8,499 nt of DNA from Deltaproteobacteria bacterium UBA1386 (GTDB lineage Bacteria; Desulfobacterota; Syntrophorhabdia; Syntrophorhabdales; Syntrophorhabdaceae): positions 1 to 8,499 of the forward strand of contig DBQU01000036.1 in assembly GCA_002305765.1 (NCBI GenBank). Direction: 5' to 3'. Made by a program: the position numbers and the translations under genes. This document shows positions 1 through 7,190 of this stretch, piece after piece. The notes below the pieces were generated by a model. The model was given only the letters and a program-made list of their open reading frames with translations, was not told the origin of the DNA and did not search any database. Position 1 is the first letter of the stretch. The number at the start of each line of letters is the position of its first letter.

Positions 1-35
1 GTCAGTTTTAGGTTATCACAACCAACAGTGGAACT

Positions 36-59
36 GGCACGGACCTGGTTGTGCCTTTT
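36..59 (+). terminator. possible weak terminator or leader hairpin before the first gene
   Basis: GGCAC (36-40) and GTGCC (51-55) are perfectly complementary across a 10-nt loop, can be extended by two G-U pairs, and are followed by TTTT (56-59). A competing inverted repeat, CACAACCA (17-24) with TGGTTGTG (46-53), uses the same 3' bases, so only one can form at a time. This could be the terminator of a gene left of the window or an attenuator for the gene that follows. The stem is short and the T-run has only four bases. The reading frame of the first gene also stays open to the window edge, so the structure may be chance within coding sequence. Confidence 0.25.
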
Positions 60-70
60 GTCTGGAAATT

Positions 71-2065
71 ATGGAAATTTTGGAGTATGTTAGGTGTAAA
101 CGCCTTACGCAAGATCGTCTATCAGCAGGTGAAACTCGCTATATGAAATTACGATACAGGCATATTGTACTTGCCGATATTCTATTGACATTCATCTCTG
201 TCGTTTTTGCCGCCATGCTCCGTTTCGGAACGCTGTATCCCGATATGTCACACCTATCGCGGGTTCTCCCGTTCATGGCGGCGGCCATGGGTGTGAGGCC
301 GCTCATCTTTGGACTTGCCGGGATTTACAAGCGATTGTGGCGATATGCGACGATCCGTGATTTCGGTGTGTTAGCGGGCACCGTTTTTGCGGGGTCCTTG
401 ACCCTTTTCGCGTTGACCATGTTTGTGCTGGTGCCCCTGTGGGGCGATTCTTTTCCCCGCTCGGCGATACTTTTGGAAGGAATCATCAGTCTGGTCTTGC
501 TGGTTTCATTCCGTTTTGTGCTGAAGGAAACGGAGCGATACGAGGAGGATCTCGACTGGCAAAAGACCGGTGCCCTTCCTCACCGCAAGGTTCTCATTGT
601 CGGCGCCGGTGATAGCGGCATCAACACCTTCATACAGATACGGCAAAACCCCCATCTCGGCCTCCGCGTTGTAGCCTTTCTTGACGATGATCCCAGGAAG
701 ATCGGACGGAGAACCCATAACCTGCCCGTTTTCGGTCCCCTGATACGGATCGCGGAAGTCGTGAAAAAAATGGATATTGATGAGGTTCTCCTGGCCATAC
801 CACAGGCTCCACAGCAGACCGTAACGAATATCCAGGCCCTGTGCCGGGAAATACCCGTAGCCTTCAGGACGATACCGTATTTCGGCCAGTTCCTGGATGG
901 CGGTTCGGAGGCAATGGATGTTCCTGTTTCCACGCTGAAGGTTCCCATGTCCATGCCTGACATCACCTCGCAGGAGATAGAGGCCGTGGTGCGCGTCATG
1001 CAGTCGAGAAATCTCAGTATCGGCGCACAAACTCTTCAGTTTGAGAGATTCATTGCCGAGGTGGCCCAGGCAGAGCATGCCGTGGCAGTCTCCAACGGGA
1101 CCAGCGCGCTCCATCTGTGCATGGTGGCCTCTAACATCGGGCCGGGTGACGAGGTCATCACATCGCCGTTCAGTTTTATAGCCTCAGCCAATTGTATCCT
1201 TTTTGAGAAAGCAACCCCCGTTTTTGTCGATATCGATCCCGTGACGCTCAATATGGACCCGGGCAAGGTCGAGGCGGCGATAACCAAACGGACAAAGGCC
1301 ATTATTGCAGTTCACATCTTCGGCCAGCCGGCGGACCTGGATCCCATCATGGCCATTGCGGAAAAGCACAACCTCATCGTCATTGAGGATGCTTGCGAGG
1401 CCATTGGCGCCGAGTACAAGGGCCGCCGTGTGGGTGCGATCGGCCGGGCGGGCACCTTTGCCTTTTACCCCAACAAGCAGATGACAACGGGGGAGGGGGC
1501 AGCCCTCGTTACGAACGATGGAGAATGGGCCAATCTCTTCCGGAGCCTGCGGAACCAGGGGAGAGACAAATTTGACGGCTGGCTCAACCATTCCAGGCTC
1601 GGGTACAACTACCGCATGTCTGAACTCAATGCCGCTGTCGGTGTCGTGCAGCTGAAGAGACTTGACAAAATCCTGGAAAAGCGCAGCAATGTTGCCGATG
1701 CTTATGCAGAGGTTCTTTCATCCATTGAGGAAGTGAAACCTCTCGAGATAGCGCCTTTCACTACCCGCATGAGCTGGTTTGTCTATGTCGTGAGGCTGAA
1801 AGAGGGTATCGCCCGGGATGAAGTCATCACGTTGATGGAAAAGCTGGGGATTCCGGCACGTCCCTACTTTGCTCCAATCCATCTGCAGCCCTTTTACCGC
1901 AGGATGTTCGGGTTTGAGCCAGGAGCGTTTCCGGTGTCGGAGAGGGCGGGAGAATCCATCGTAGCCTTGCCTTTTCACACGAACATGAAGGTGGAGGAGA
2001 TCAATGTCGTTTGTCGGGCGCTGAAGGACGTGATATCTGAGATCAGGAGGGAGACTGACCGGTGA
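71..2065 (+). CDS. membrane-anchored CapD/PglF-like N-terminus fused to DegT/DnrJ/EryC1/StrS aminotransferase
   Basis: Probable PLP-dependent nucleotide-sugar aminotransferase for surface polysaccharide or glycan synthesis, anchored in the inner membrane. Residues about 31-53, 64-86, 97-124 and 131-151 look like four membrane segments. Residues 172-280 form a Rossmann domain of the type found in CapD/PglF/FlaA1-like dehydratases, with GAGDSG at 178-183 and LDDDP at 204-208. From about 291 to the end it is a full DegT-family aminotransferase: SNGTSALHL at 341-349, EDACEAIGA at 439-447 with Asp440 for the PLP pyridine nitrogen, FYPNKQMTTGEG at 465-476 with Lys469 as likely Schiff-base lysine, and NYRMSELNA at 513-521. 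The catalytic SDR dehydratase domain that normally follows the Rossmann domain is absent. The start is uncertain: ATG 71 has only a weak GGA upstream, ATG 143 (residue 25) sits just before the first membrane segment, and the frame is open to base 2. The family call is firm; the substrate is unknown. Confidence 0.87.
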   Translation: MEILEYVRCKRLTQDRLSAGETRYMKLRYRHIVLADILLTFISVVFAAMLRFGTLYPDMSHLSRVLPFMAAAMGVRPLIFGLAGIYKRLWRYATIRDFGVLAGTVFAGSLTLFALTMFVLVPLWGDSFPRSAILLEGIISLVLLVSFRFVLKETERYEEDLDWQKTGALPHRKVLIVGAGDSGINTFIQIRQNPHLGLRVVAFLDDDPRKIGRRTHNLPVFGPLIRIAEVVKKMDIDEVLLAIPQAPQQTVTNIQALCREIPVAFRTIPYFGQFLDGGSEAMDVPVSTLKVPMSMPDITSQEIEAVVRVMQSRNLSIGAQTLQFERFIAEVAQAEHAVAVSNGTSALHLCMVASNIGPGDEVITSPFSFIASANCILFEKATPVFVDIDPVTLNMDPGKVEAAITKRTKAIIAVHIFGQPADLDPIMAIAEKHNLIVIEDACEAIGAEYKGRRVGAIGRAGTFAFYPNKQMTTGEGAALVTNDGEWANLFRSLRNQGRDKFDGWLNHSRLGYNYRMSELNAAVGVVQLKRLDKILEKRSNVADAYAEVLSSIEEVKPLEIAPFTTRMSWFVYVVRLKEGIARDEVITLMEKLGIPARPYFAPIHLQPFYRRMFGFEPGAFPVSERAGESIVALPFHTNMKVEEINVVCRALKDVISEIRRETDR

Positions 2066-2823
2066 TGATCGTGATTAACGCTCCATACCGTATGGTGCGG
2101 GACAATATCAGGCGGATAAAGGGACTCGATGTGGGCGTGGAGGTGTACTTCAATAACGACTCCATCGGCGATGTGGACGAAGCGCATGTCGTCGAGACGG
2201 GGAAGATGCTTAAGGGCGAGGGGATACGGTGTACCGTGCATGCGCCCTTCATGGACCTGAGCCCCGGCGCCGTCGACCGGGACGTGAGGAACATTACGAA
2301 GGAGAAACTGAAGAAAACGGTCACAATGGCCAATCGTCTCGGCGCTCTGGGTGTTGTCTGCCACCCGGGCTACGACAAGTGGCGTTTTGGAGACTATCTT
2401 GACATCTGGCTTGAAGGGAGCGCCGATACATGGAACGAGGTCCTGGCGGCGGCGGGCGACAATCTCCCTGTCATGCTGGAGAACGTTTTCGAAGAGGAAC
2501 CGCTGAGCTTCATCGAGCTTTTCAAGTACATGAAGCCAAAAAATATGTATTTCTGCTTTGATTCAGGTCATTTCAATCTATTTACTACAGTATCACTTGA
2601 AGTGTGGCTTGCAAAACTTGGGAATTATGTAAGAGAAATGCATTTGCACGACAATCATGGTACGAGAGACGACCATCTTCCCATCGGGCAGGGCATCTTT
2701 CCCTTTCGGGAATTGAAAGGTTTTCTCAAGGCCCGGGGCGATGAGATCATATTGACCGCAGAGGTACACGAAGAGTCTCTCGCGGCTGAGGGAATAAAAA
2801 ATCTAAAGGAGTACGTGGCGTAG
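2062..2823 (+). CDS. sugar phosphate isomerase/epimerase family protein (xylose isomerase-like TIM barrel)
   Basis: A 253-residue TIM-barrel protein of the AP endonuclease 2 / sugar phosphate isomerase-epimerase superfamily, probably a metal-dependent cytoplasmic enzyme of unknown substrate. Visible motifs, numbered from the GTG start, are VHAPF at 59-63, CHPG at 100-103, LEN at 139-141, FDSGH at 166-170, HLHDNHG at 194-200 and AEVHEE at 233-238. Glu140, Asp167, His170, His196 and Glu234 are plausible metal ligands by analogy with the family. GTG 2062 is chosen because GGAGGGAG (2046-2053) lies at suitable spacing; ATG 2065 immediately after is the alternative. The start overlaps the stop of the preceding gene, which suggests translational coupling, and the next gene begins 1 nt after its stop. 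Bases 2531-2660 are clearly AT-richer than the rest of the gene. It could be an endonuclease IV-like protein, but the surrounding motifs look more like isomerase/epimerase members. Confidence 0.82.
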   Translation: MMIVINAPYRMVRDNIRRIKGLDVGVEVYFNNDSIGDVDEAHVVETGKMLKGEGIRCTVHAPFMDLSPGAVDRDVRNITKEKLKKTVTMANRLGALGVVCHPGYDKWRFGDYLDIWLEGSADTWNEVLAAAGDNLPVMLENVFEEEPLSFIELFKYMKPKNMYFCFDSGHFNLFTTVSLEVWLAKLGNYVREMHLHDNHGTRDDHLPIGQGIFPFRELKGFLKARGDEIILTAEVHEESLAAEGIKNLKEYVA

Positions 2824-2824
2824 C

Positions 2825-5812
2825 ATGGCTCACAGGATCGAGATATCATGCAGGGAAGGACTTCGGGACGTTCCGGGGGAGAAGCTGAAGCGAAGGATCA
2901 AACACGATCTCGGGATGGAGGTCGAGGATGCGCGGGTCGTTGACGTCTATACCGTCGATGCCGTGGTGGAGGACCATATCCTGTCCATACTCAGGGACGA
3001 TGCCTTTGTGGACCCAATCGTTCACAGGGGGCTCCTCGACGAGGCGACGCCCACCGATGCCGACTGGATTGTGGAGGTCGGATACAAACCGGGCGTCACG
3101 GACAACGTGGGCAGGACGGCCAAGGAGGTCGTGGAGGCAATGGCCGGCAGGCCCTTCGGGAACGGCGAGGCCGTCTACAACTCGAAGATGTACTTCCTCA
3201 AAGGTGCCCTCTCCGAGGACCACGTGCACAGGATCGCGGTGGACATACTCGCCAACGTTCTCATCAATCGGTACAGCCTGAAGGACAGGGCCCGGTATAA
3301 CAGGGAGGGCGGAATGGGGGTCTTTGTCCCACGGGTGACCATTGCCACCGAACCCGTCGTGGAGCACATAGACGTTGTCTCGCTCTCCATCGATGAACTG
3401 ATGCGCATCAACAGGGAGCGGACCTGGGCCCTTTCCCGGGATGAGCTCCTCGCCGTGAAGGCCTATTTCGCCGACCCGGCCGTCGTGTCCGCGCGGCAGG
3501 CGGCGGGGCTCGACGGGCGGCCCACGGACGTGGAGATAGAGGCCATCGCCCAGACCTGGTCCGAACACTGCAAGCACAAGATATTCAATGCCCGCATCGA
3601 ATATGAGGAGGACGGCAGGGTAGAGACCATAGACAGTATCTTCAAGACCTATGTCGTGGGATCCACGGAAGAGATCCGGAGGAAGAAGGGCAGGAACGAT
3701 TTCTGCCTCTCCGTCTTCAAGGACAACGCCGGCGTCATCAAATTCAACCGCAGACATAACCTCGCCTTCAAGGTGGAGACGCACAACACGCCGTCGGCCC
3801 TCGACCCTTATGGCGGCGCCCTGACGGGGATCGTCGGTGTCAATCGAGACCCCTTCGGTACGGGCAAGGGTGCGCGGCTTGTGTTCAATACCGATGTCTT
3901 CTGCTTCGCGGGTCCCGATCACAAGGGCGAGATACCTCCCCGGCTCCTTCATCCCAAGAGGGTCCTGGAAGGGGTCCGTGAGGGCGTCGAGCACGGCGGC
4001 AACAAGAGCGGTATCCCGACGGTCAACGGCTCCCTCGTCTTCGACGAGAACTATCTCGGCAAGCCCCTCGTCTTCTGCGGCACCTGCGGGATCATGCCCG
4101 TCACCATACGGGGCGAGGCATCGTATCTCAAGCGGGCGAACGTCGGGGACCACATCGTCATGGTGGGCGGCAGGATTGGCAAGGACGGCATCCACGGTGC
4201 CACCTTCTCGTCGGAGGAACTCTCCGAGGTGTCTCCCACGAGCGCCGTGCAGATAGGCGACCCCATCACCCAGAAGCGTATGACCGATTTCCTCCTCATC
4301 GCCAGGGACAGGGGGCTTTACAGCTCCATCACCGACAACGGGGCCGGCGGCCTCTCATCGTCGGTGGGCGAGATGGCCACCGACACAAACGGGTGCGTCA
4401 TGCACCTCGAGCGGGCGCCCCTTAAGTATCACGGCCTTTCCCCCTGGGAGATACTGCTGTCCGAGGCACAGGAGCGCATGACAGTGGCCGTGCCGCCGGA
4501 GAAGCTCTCGGAGTTCCTCGAGCTTTCCCGCAAGATGAGCGTCCTCTCGACAGTGCTCGGCGAATTCACCGACAGCGGGCGTTTCCACGTCCTGTACGAT
4601 GGCAGGACGGTGGGTTACCTCGACATGGAATTCCTCCATGAGGGTCTGCCGAAGATGGACCTCAAGGCGAAGTGGGAACGCAGGATGGTCGACGAGGAGC
4701 CCCTCGCCGAACCCGGAGACTACGTGGAGGCGCTCGCGTCCGCCCTTAGCCGCTGGAACGTCTGCAGCAAGGAGTACGTGGTCCGCCAGTACGACCATGA
4801 AGTGCAGGGCTCGAGCGTCACAAAGCCCCTCACGGGCAGGTATAACGACGGTCCCGCGGATGCCGGGGTGGTGCGCCCGGACCTTTCGAGCGTGAACGGC
4901 GTCGTCATCAGCCACGGGATATGCCCGAAGTACAGCCGCTTCGACACGTACAACATGGTGGCCTGCGCCATAGACGAGGCCATCAGGAACAATGTGGCCG
5001 CCGGCGGTTCCCTGAAGAGGATGGCCCTTCTCGACAATTTCTGCTGGTCCGACCCGGTACTGTCGGAGAAGAATCCCGAGGGGCCCTATAAGCTGGCCCA
5101 GCTCGTTCGCGCCAACAGGGCGCTCTACGACTACACGACCCTCTTCGGCACTCCCTGCATCTCGGGAAAGGACAGCATGAAGAACGACTACATGCACAAC
5201 GAGATAAAGATATCGGTGCCCCAGACCGTCCTCGTTTCCTGCATATCCGTCATCGATGACGTGGAGAAGGTCGTTACCATGGACATGAAGGATCCCGGCG
5301 ACCTCATCATCGTCGTTGGCACGACCTATGGCGAGATGGGGGGAAGCGAGTATTTCGCCCGGTTCGGGCGGGTAGGGAACATTGCTCCCCGTGTGCGCGG
5401 AAAAGAGGCGAAAAAGACCTTCCAGGCCATGGAGAAGGCCATCAGGGGGGGCCTCATCCGCTCCTGCCACGACATCTCCGACGGCGGCCTCGCCTGCTGC
5501 CTCGCCGAAAGCGCCTTCGCCGGCGACAGGGGCATTGAGGTCGATCTCGCGGCCGCTCCCACCTCGGGCGTCCACCGCGACGACATCCTCCTCTTCTCCG
5601 AATCGGCAAGCAGGTTCGTGGTGACCGTCAGGGAAAGCGACCTTGACGCCTTCACGAAGGCATTCAAAGGCGTTTCTTTCGGGGTGATAGGAAAGGTACA
5701 GGCAGGAGACAGGTTCCAGGTGAAAGGACTCGGTGGAAACATGATCATCGACACCAACATCGGTTCATTGAAGGAAGCCTGGCAGGCACCCTTTAAGGAA
5801 ATGTTCGAATAG
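2825..5812 (+). CDS. purL: phosphoribosylformylglycinamidine synthase, PurS-PurL fusion lacking glutaminase domain
   Basis: Synthetase subunit of FGAM synthase, the ATP-dependent step of cytoplasmic de novo purine synthesis that converts FGAR to FGAM. Residues 1-80 and 82-155 look like two PurS-like repeats; the second carries GYKPGVTDNVG (86-96) and ILANVLINRY (141-150). The PurL core follows: SEHC at 246-249, KVETHNTPS at 316-324, RDPFGTGKGA at 341-350, GIPTVNG at 396-402, GGRIGKDGIHGATF at 448-461, VQIGDP at 475-480, EAQERM at 547-552, YDHEVQG at 656-662, SGKDSM at 780-785 and HDISDGGLA at 882-890. At 995 residues it ends where the long E. coli-type enzyme (about 1295 residues) continues into a class I glutaminase, so a separate PurQ must supply ammonia; none is in the window. 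The usual HNHP is HNTP here. It starts 1 nt after the previous stop, with AAAGGAG at 2805-2811. GC content is visibly higher than in the two upstream genes. Confidence 0.96.
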   Translation: MAHRIEISCREGLRDVPGEKLKRRIKHDLGMEVEDARVVDVYTVDAVVEDHILSILRDDAFVDPIVHRGLLDEATPTDADWIVEVGYKPGVTDNVGRTAKEVVEAMAGRPFGNGEAVYNSKMYFLKGALSEDHVHRIAVDILANVLINRYSLKDRARYNREGGMGVFVPRVTIATEPVVEHIDVVSLSIDELMRINRERTWALSRDELLAVKAYFADPAVVSARQAAGLDGRPTDVEIEAIAQTWSEHCKHKIFNARIEYEEDGRVETIDSIFKTYVVGSTEEIRRKKGRNDFCLSVFKDNAGVIKFNRRHNLAFKVETHNTPSALDPYGGALTGIVGVNRDPFGTGKGARLVFNTDVFCFAGPDHKGEIPPRLLHPKRVLEGVREGVEHGGNKSGIPTVNGSLVFDENYLGKPLVFCGTCGIMPVTIRGEASYLKRANVGDHIVMVGGRIGKDGIHGATFSSEELSEVSPTSAVQIGDPITQKRMTDFLLIARDRGLYSSITDNGAGGLSSSVGEMATDTNGCVMHLERAPLKYHGLSPWEILLSEAQERMTVAVPPEKLSEFLELSRKMSVLSTVLGEFTDSGRFHVLYDGRTVGYLDMEFLHEGLPKMDLKAKWERRMVDEEPLAEPGDYVEALASALSRWNVCSKEYVVRQYDHEVQGSSVTKPLTGRYNDGPADAGVVRPDLSSVNGVVISHGICPKYSRFDTYNMVACAIDEAIRNNVAAGGSLKRMALLDNFCWSDPVLSEKNPEGPYKLAQLVRANRALYDYTTLFGTPCISGKDSMKNDYMHNEIKISVPQTVLVSCISVIDDVEKVVTMDMKDPGDLIIVVGTTYGEMGGSEYFARFGRVGNIAPRVRGKEAKKTFQAMEKAIRGGLIRSCHDISDGGLACCLAESAFAGDRGIEVDLAAAPTSGVHRDDILLFSESASRFVVTVRESDLDAFTKAFKGVSFGVIGKVQAGDRFQVKGLGGNMIIDTNIGSLKEAWQAPFKEMFE

Positions 5813-5819
5813 TCAGGGT

Positions 5820-5845
5820 ATACCGGACGGATTGGCCGGTATCTT
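5820..5845 (+). terminator. weak hairpin after purL
   Basis: ATACCGG (5820-5826) and CCGGTAT (5836-5842) form a perfect 7-bp stem with a 9-nt loop, 7 nt after the purL stop. The following bases, CTTCTT, are pyrimidine-rich but not a real T-run. It may help termination or protect the mRNA 3' end; the stronger terminator lies just downstream. Confidence 0.35.
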
Positions 5846-5878
5846 CTTGAAATCTATGATGTTATAGAGAAATGGAAT

Positions 5879-5918
5879 CGGCCGGTTCCCATGCCGGGAA
5901 TCCGGCCGTTGTTTTCTT
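5879..5918 (+). terminator. strong intrinsic terminator closing the purL operon
   Basis: CGGCCGG (5879-5885) pairs with CCGGCCG (5902-5908), and the inner arms TTCCC (5886-5890) and GGGAA (5896-5900) pair around the loop ATGCC, with one bulged T at 5901. This 12-bp stem is followed by the T-rich run TTGTTTTCTT (5909-5918). On the minus strand the same hairpin is followed by ATTCCATTTCTC, so it may also stop panBCD transcripts arriving from the other side, less efficiently. Confidence 0.85.
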
Positions 5919-5926
5919 GTCTTTTC

Positions 5927-5960
5927 ACGCTCAAGCGGTTCAAACGCTCAAGCGGTTCAA
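5927..5960. repeat. perfect 17-bp tandem direct repeat
   Basis: The unit ACGCTCAAGCGGTTCAA occurs at 5927-5943 and again, without a mismatch or spacer, at 5944-5960. It sits between the purL terminator and the panD stop codon at 5968-5970, so it belongs to the 3' untranslated region of the pan transcript. It could be a simple slippage duplication or part of a dispersed intergenic repeat family; only genome context can tell. Confidence 0.85.
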
Positions 5961-5967
5961 GCCGTCT

Positions 5968-6339
5968 CTAGTTAACTGCCTGCAGCAACTGCGTCTTTAT
6001 CTTGTTCGCGCCATCGACGTACACCTTCTTCGGTTTGAAGGTCTCCAGCTCGTGTTCCTCGAAGCTGGCATAGGTGGCGATTATGATGATGTCACCTTTT
6101 TTGGCCTTGTGGGCCGCGGCGCCGTTGATGCAGATGACGCCCGAATCCTTGTCGCCCCGTATGGCGTATGTGGTGAAGCGCTCGCCTGATGTTACATTGT
6201 AAATGTCGACCTGCTCGTAGGGGATGATGTTCGCCTTATCCATGAGCTGGGAGTCGATCGTGATGCTTCCCTCATAATCGAGGTTGCTGTCCGTGACGGT
6301 CGCCCGATGGATCTTTGATTTCATCATGGTACGTCTCAT
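5968..6339 (-). CDS. panD: aspartate 1-decarboxylase precursor
   Basis: Pyruvoyl-dependent enzyme that decarboxylates L-aspartate to beta-alanine, the amine half of pantothenate. The 123-residue protein matches the family length (E. coli about 126). The self-cleavage site lies in YEGS (22-25), between Gly24 and Ser25, where Ser25 becomes the pyruvoyl group. Lys9, Arg54, Thr57 and Tyr58 fall at the positions used in the E. coli enzyme, and NGAAAH (73-78) is conserved. The start is well supported: GGAGG at 6350-6354 lies 9 nt upstream, and the N-terminus aligns residue for residue with the family. It begins 4 nt after the panC stop, so it is the last gene of panB-panC-panD. Its stop is followed by a 17-bp tandem repeat and the convergent terminator. 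Confidence 0.97.
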   Translation of the reverse strand: MRRTMMKSKIHRATVTDSNLDYEGSITIDSQLMDKANIIPYEQVDIYNVTSGERFTTYAIRGDKDSGVICINGAAAHKAKKGDIIIIATYASFEEHELETFKPKKVYVDGANKIKTQLLQAVN

Positions 6340-6343
6340 TAGA

Positions 6344-7189
6344 TCATGCCTCCGTTAATATCGTGTTATCGATCAGCCTCGTCTTGCCTATACGGCATGC
6401 CACTGCGAGGACAGCTCTTCCCGCGATGACGGGGACATCATCCAGCGTCCCGGTATCGCAGATATTGATGTACTCTATATCAATGCCGTCTTCCTGGTGG
6501 AGCACATCGTCGACGGCCTTTCTTATTGTATTCGTATTGCGTTCTCCCGATCTGACCATCTCATCCGCCTTTCGCAACGAGGCGCTGATGAGTCGGGCCT
6601 TCTTCCGTTCAATATCGCTGAGATAGGAGTTCCGTGAACTCATGGCGAGTCCGTCGGGCTCGCGGACGGTGGGATAGGGGACTATCTCCACATCCATATT
6701 GAGGTCCCTCACCATTCTTTCGATTACCATCAGCTGCTGATAGTCCTTCTGCCCGAAGACGGCGTAGTGGGGTTTCACTATGTTGAAAAGCTTTGCCACG
6801 ACGGTGGCAACCCCGGTGAAGTGTCCCGCCCGCGTCTTCCCGCAGAGATGGTCCTCGAGCTTTCTGACCTCGACATACGTGGTGAAGCCTTCCTTGTACA
6901 TCTCACCGTCGTCGGGGTAGAAGATGATGTCCGTCCGTTCCTTTTCCAAAAGGGCCGCGTCGCGGTCGAAATCGCGGGGGTACCGTGCCAGGTCTTCCTT
7001 GGGACCGAACTGGATGGGGTTGACGAAAATGCTCACGACGACCATGTCGGCGAGTTCCCGCGCCTTTCTGACCAACGCCAGGTGGCCCTCGTGCAGGTAG
7101 CCCATGGTGGGCACGAAGGCGATCCGTCTGTCCTTTCTGAGTTCGTCGGATGTGGCCTGCATTTCGGAGACGGTTCGGATCGTTCTCAT
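6344..7189 (-). CDS. panC: pantothenate synthetase (pantoate--beta-alanine ligase)
   Basis: Cytoplasmic ligase that joins pantoate and beta-alanine with ATP through a pantoyl-adenylate. The 281 residues match the usual family length. Motifs include PTMGYLHEGH at 27-36 with the HxGH nucleotide-binding signature (His33, His36), FVNPIQFGP at 55-63, RYPRD at 69-73, GHFTGVATVVAKLFNIV at 122-138, FGQKDYQQL at 145-153, and MSSRN at 183-187 in the place of the KMSKS-like loop. The frame is open upstream to an ATG at 7243, but that start would add 18 residues with no family similarity and overlap panB by 53 nt. ATG 7189 lies 1 nt after the panB stop and begins with the typical MRTI. No good ribosome-binding site precedes it, which fits translation coupled to panB. 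Confidence 0.97.
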   Translation of the reverse strand: MRTIRTVSEMQATSDELRKDRRIAFVPTMGYLHEGHLALVRKARELADMVVVSIFVNPIQFGPKEDLARYPRDFDRDAALLEKERTDIIFYPDDGEMYKEGFTTYVEVRKLEDHLCGKTRAGHFTGVATVVAKLFNIVKPHYAVFGQKDYQQLMVIERMVRDLNMDVEIVPYPTVREPDGLAMSSRNSYLSDIERKKARLISASLRKADEMVRSGERNTNTIRKAVDDVLHQEDGIDIEYINICDTGTLDDVPVIAGRAVLAVACRIGKTRLIDNTILTEA

Positions 7190-7190
7190 G

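Noticed and set aside
63..91. Possible promoter TGGAAA-N17-TATGTT just inside the first gene
   Set aside because: Both boxes match consensus at only four of six positions. It would matter only if translation starts at ATG 143, which is unproven.
2846..4195. 449-codon open frame on the minus strand
   Set aside because: It lies wholly antisense to purL, whose motifs are unambiguous. Long antisense frames are expected opposite GC-rich genes, and the translation has no recognisable domain.
4355..5575. 406-codon open frame on the minus strand
   Set aside because: Antisense shadow of the second half of purL, low-complexity in composition and without motifs.
5872..6189. 105-codon open frame on the plus strand
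   Set aside because: It runs through the terminator and tandem repeat and then antisense to panD, with no ribosome-binding site or domain.
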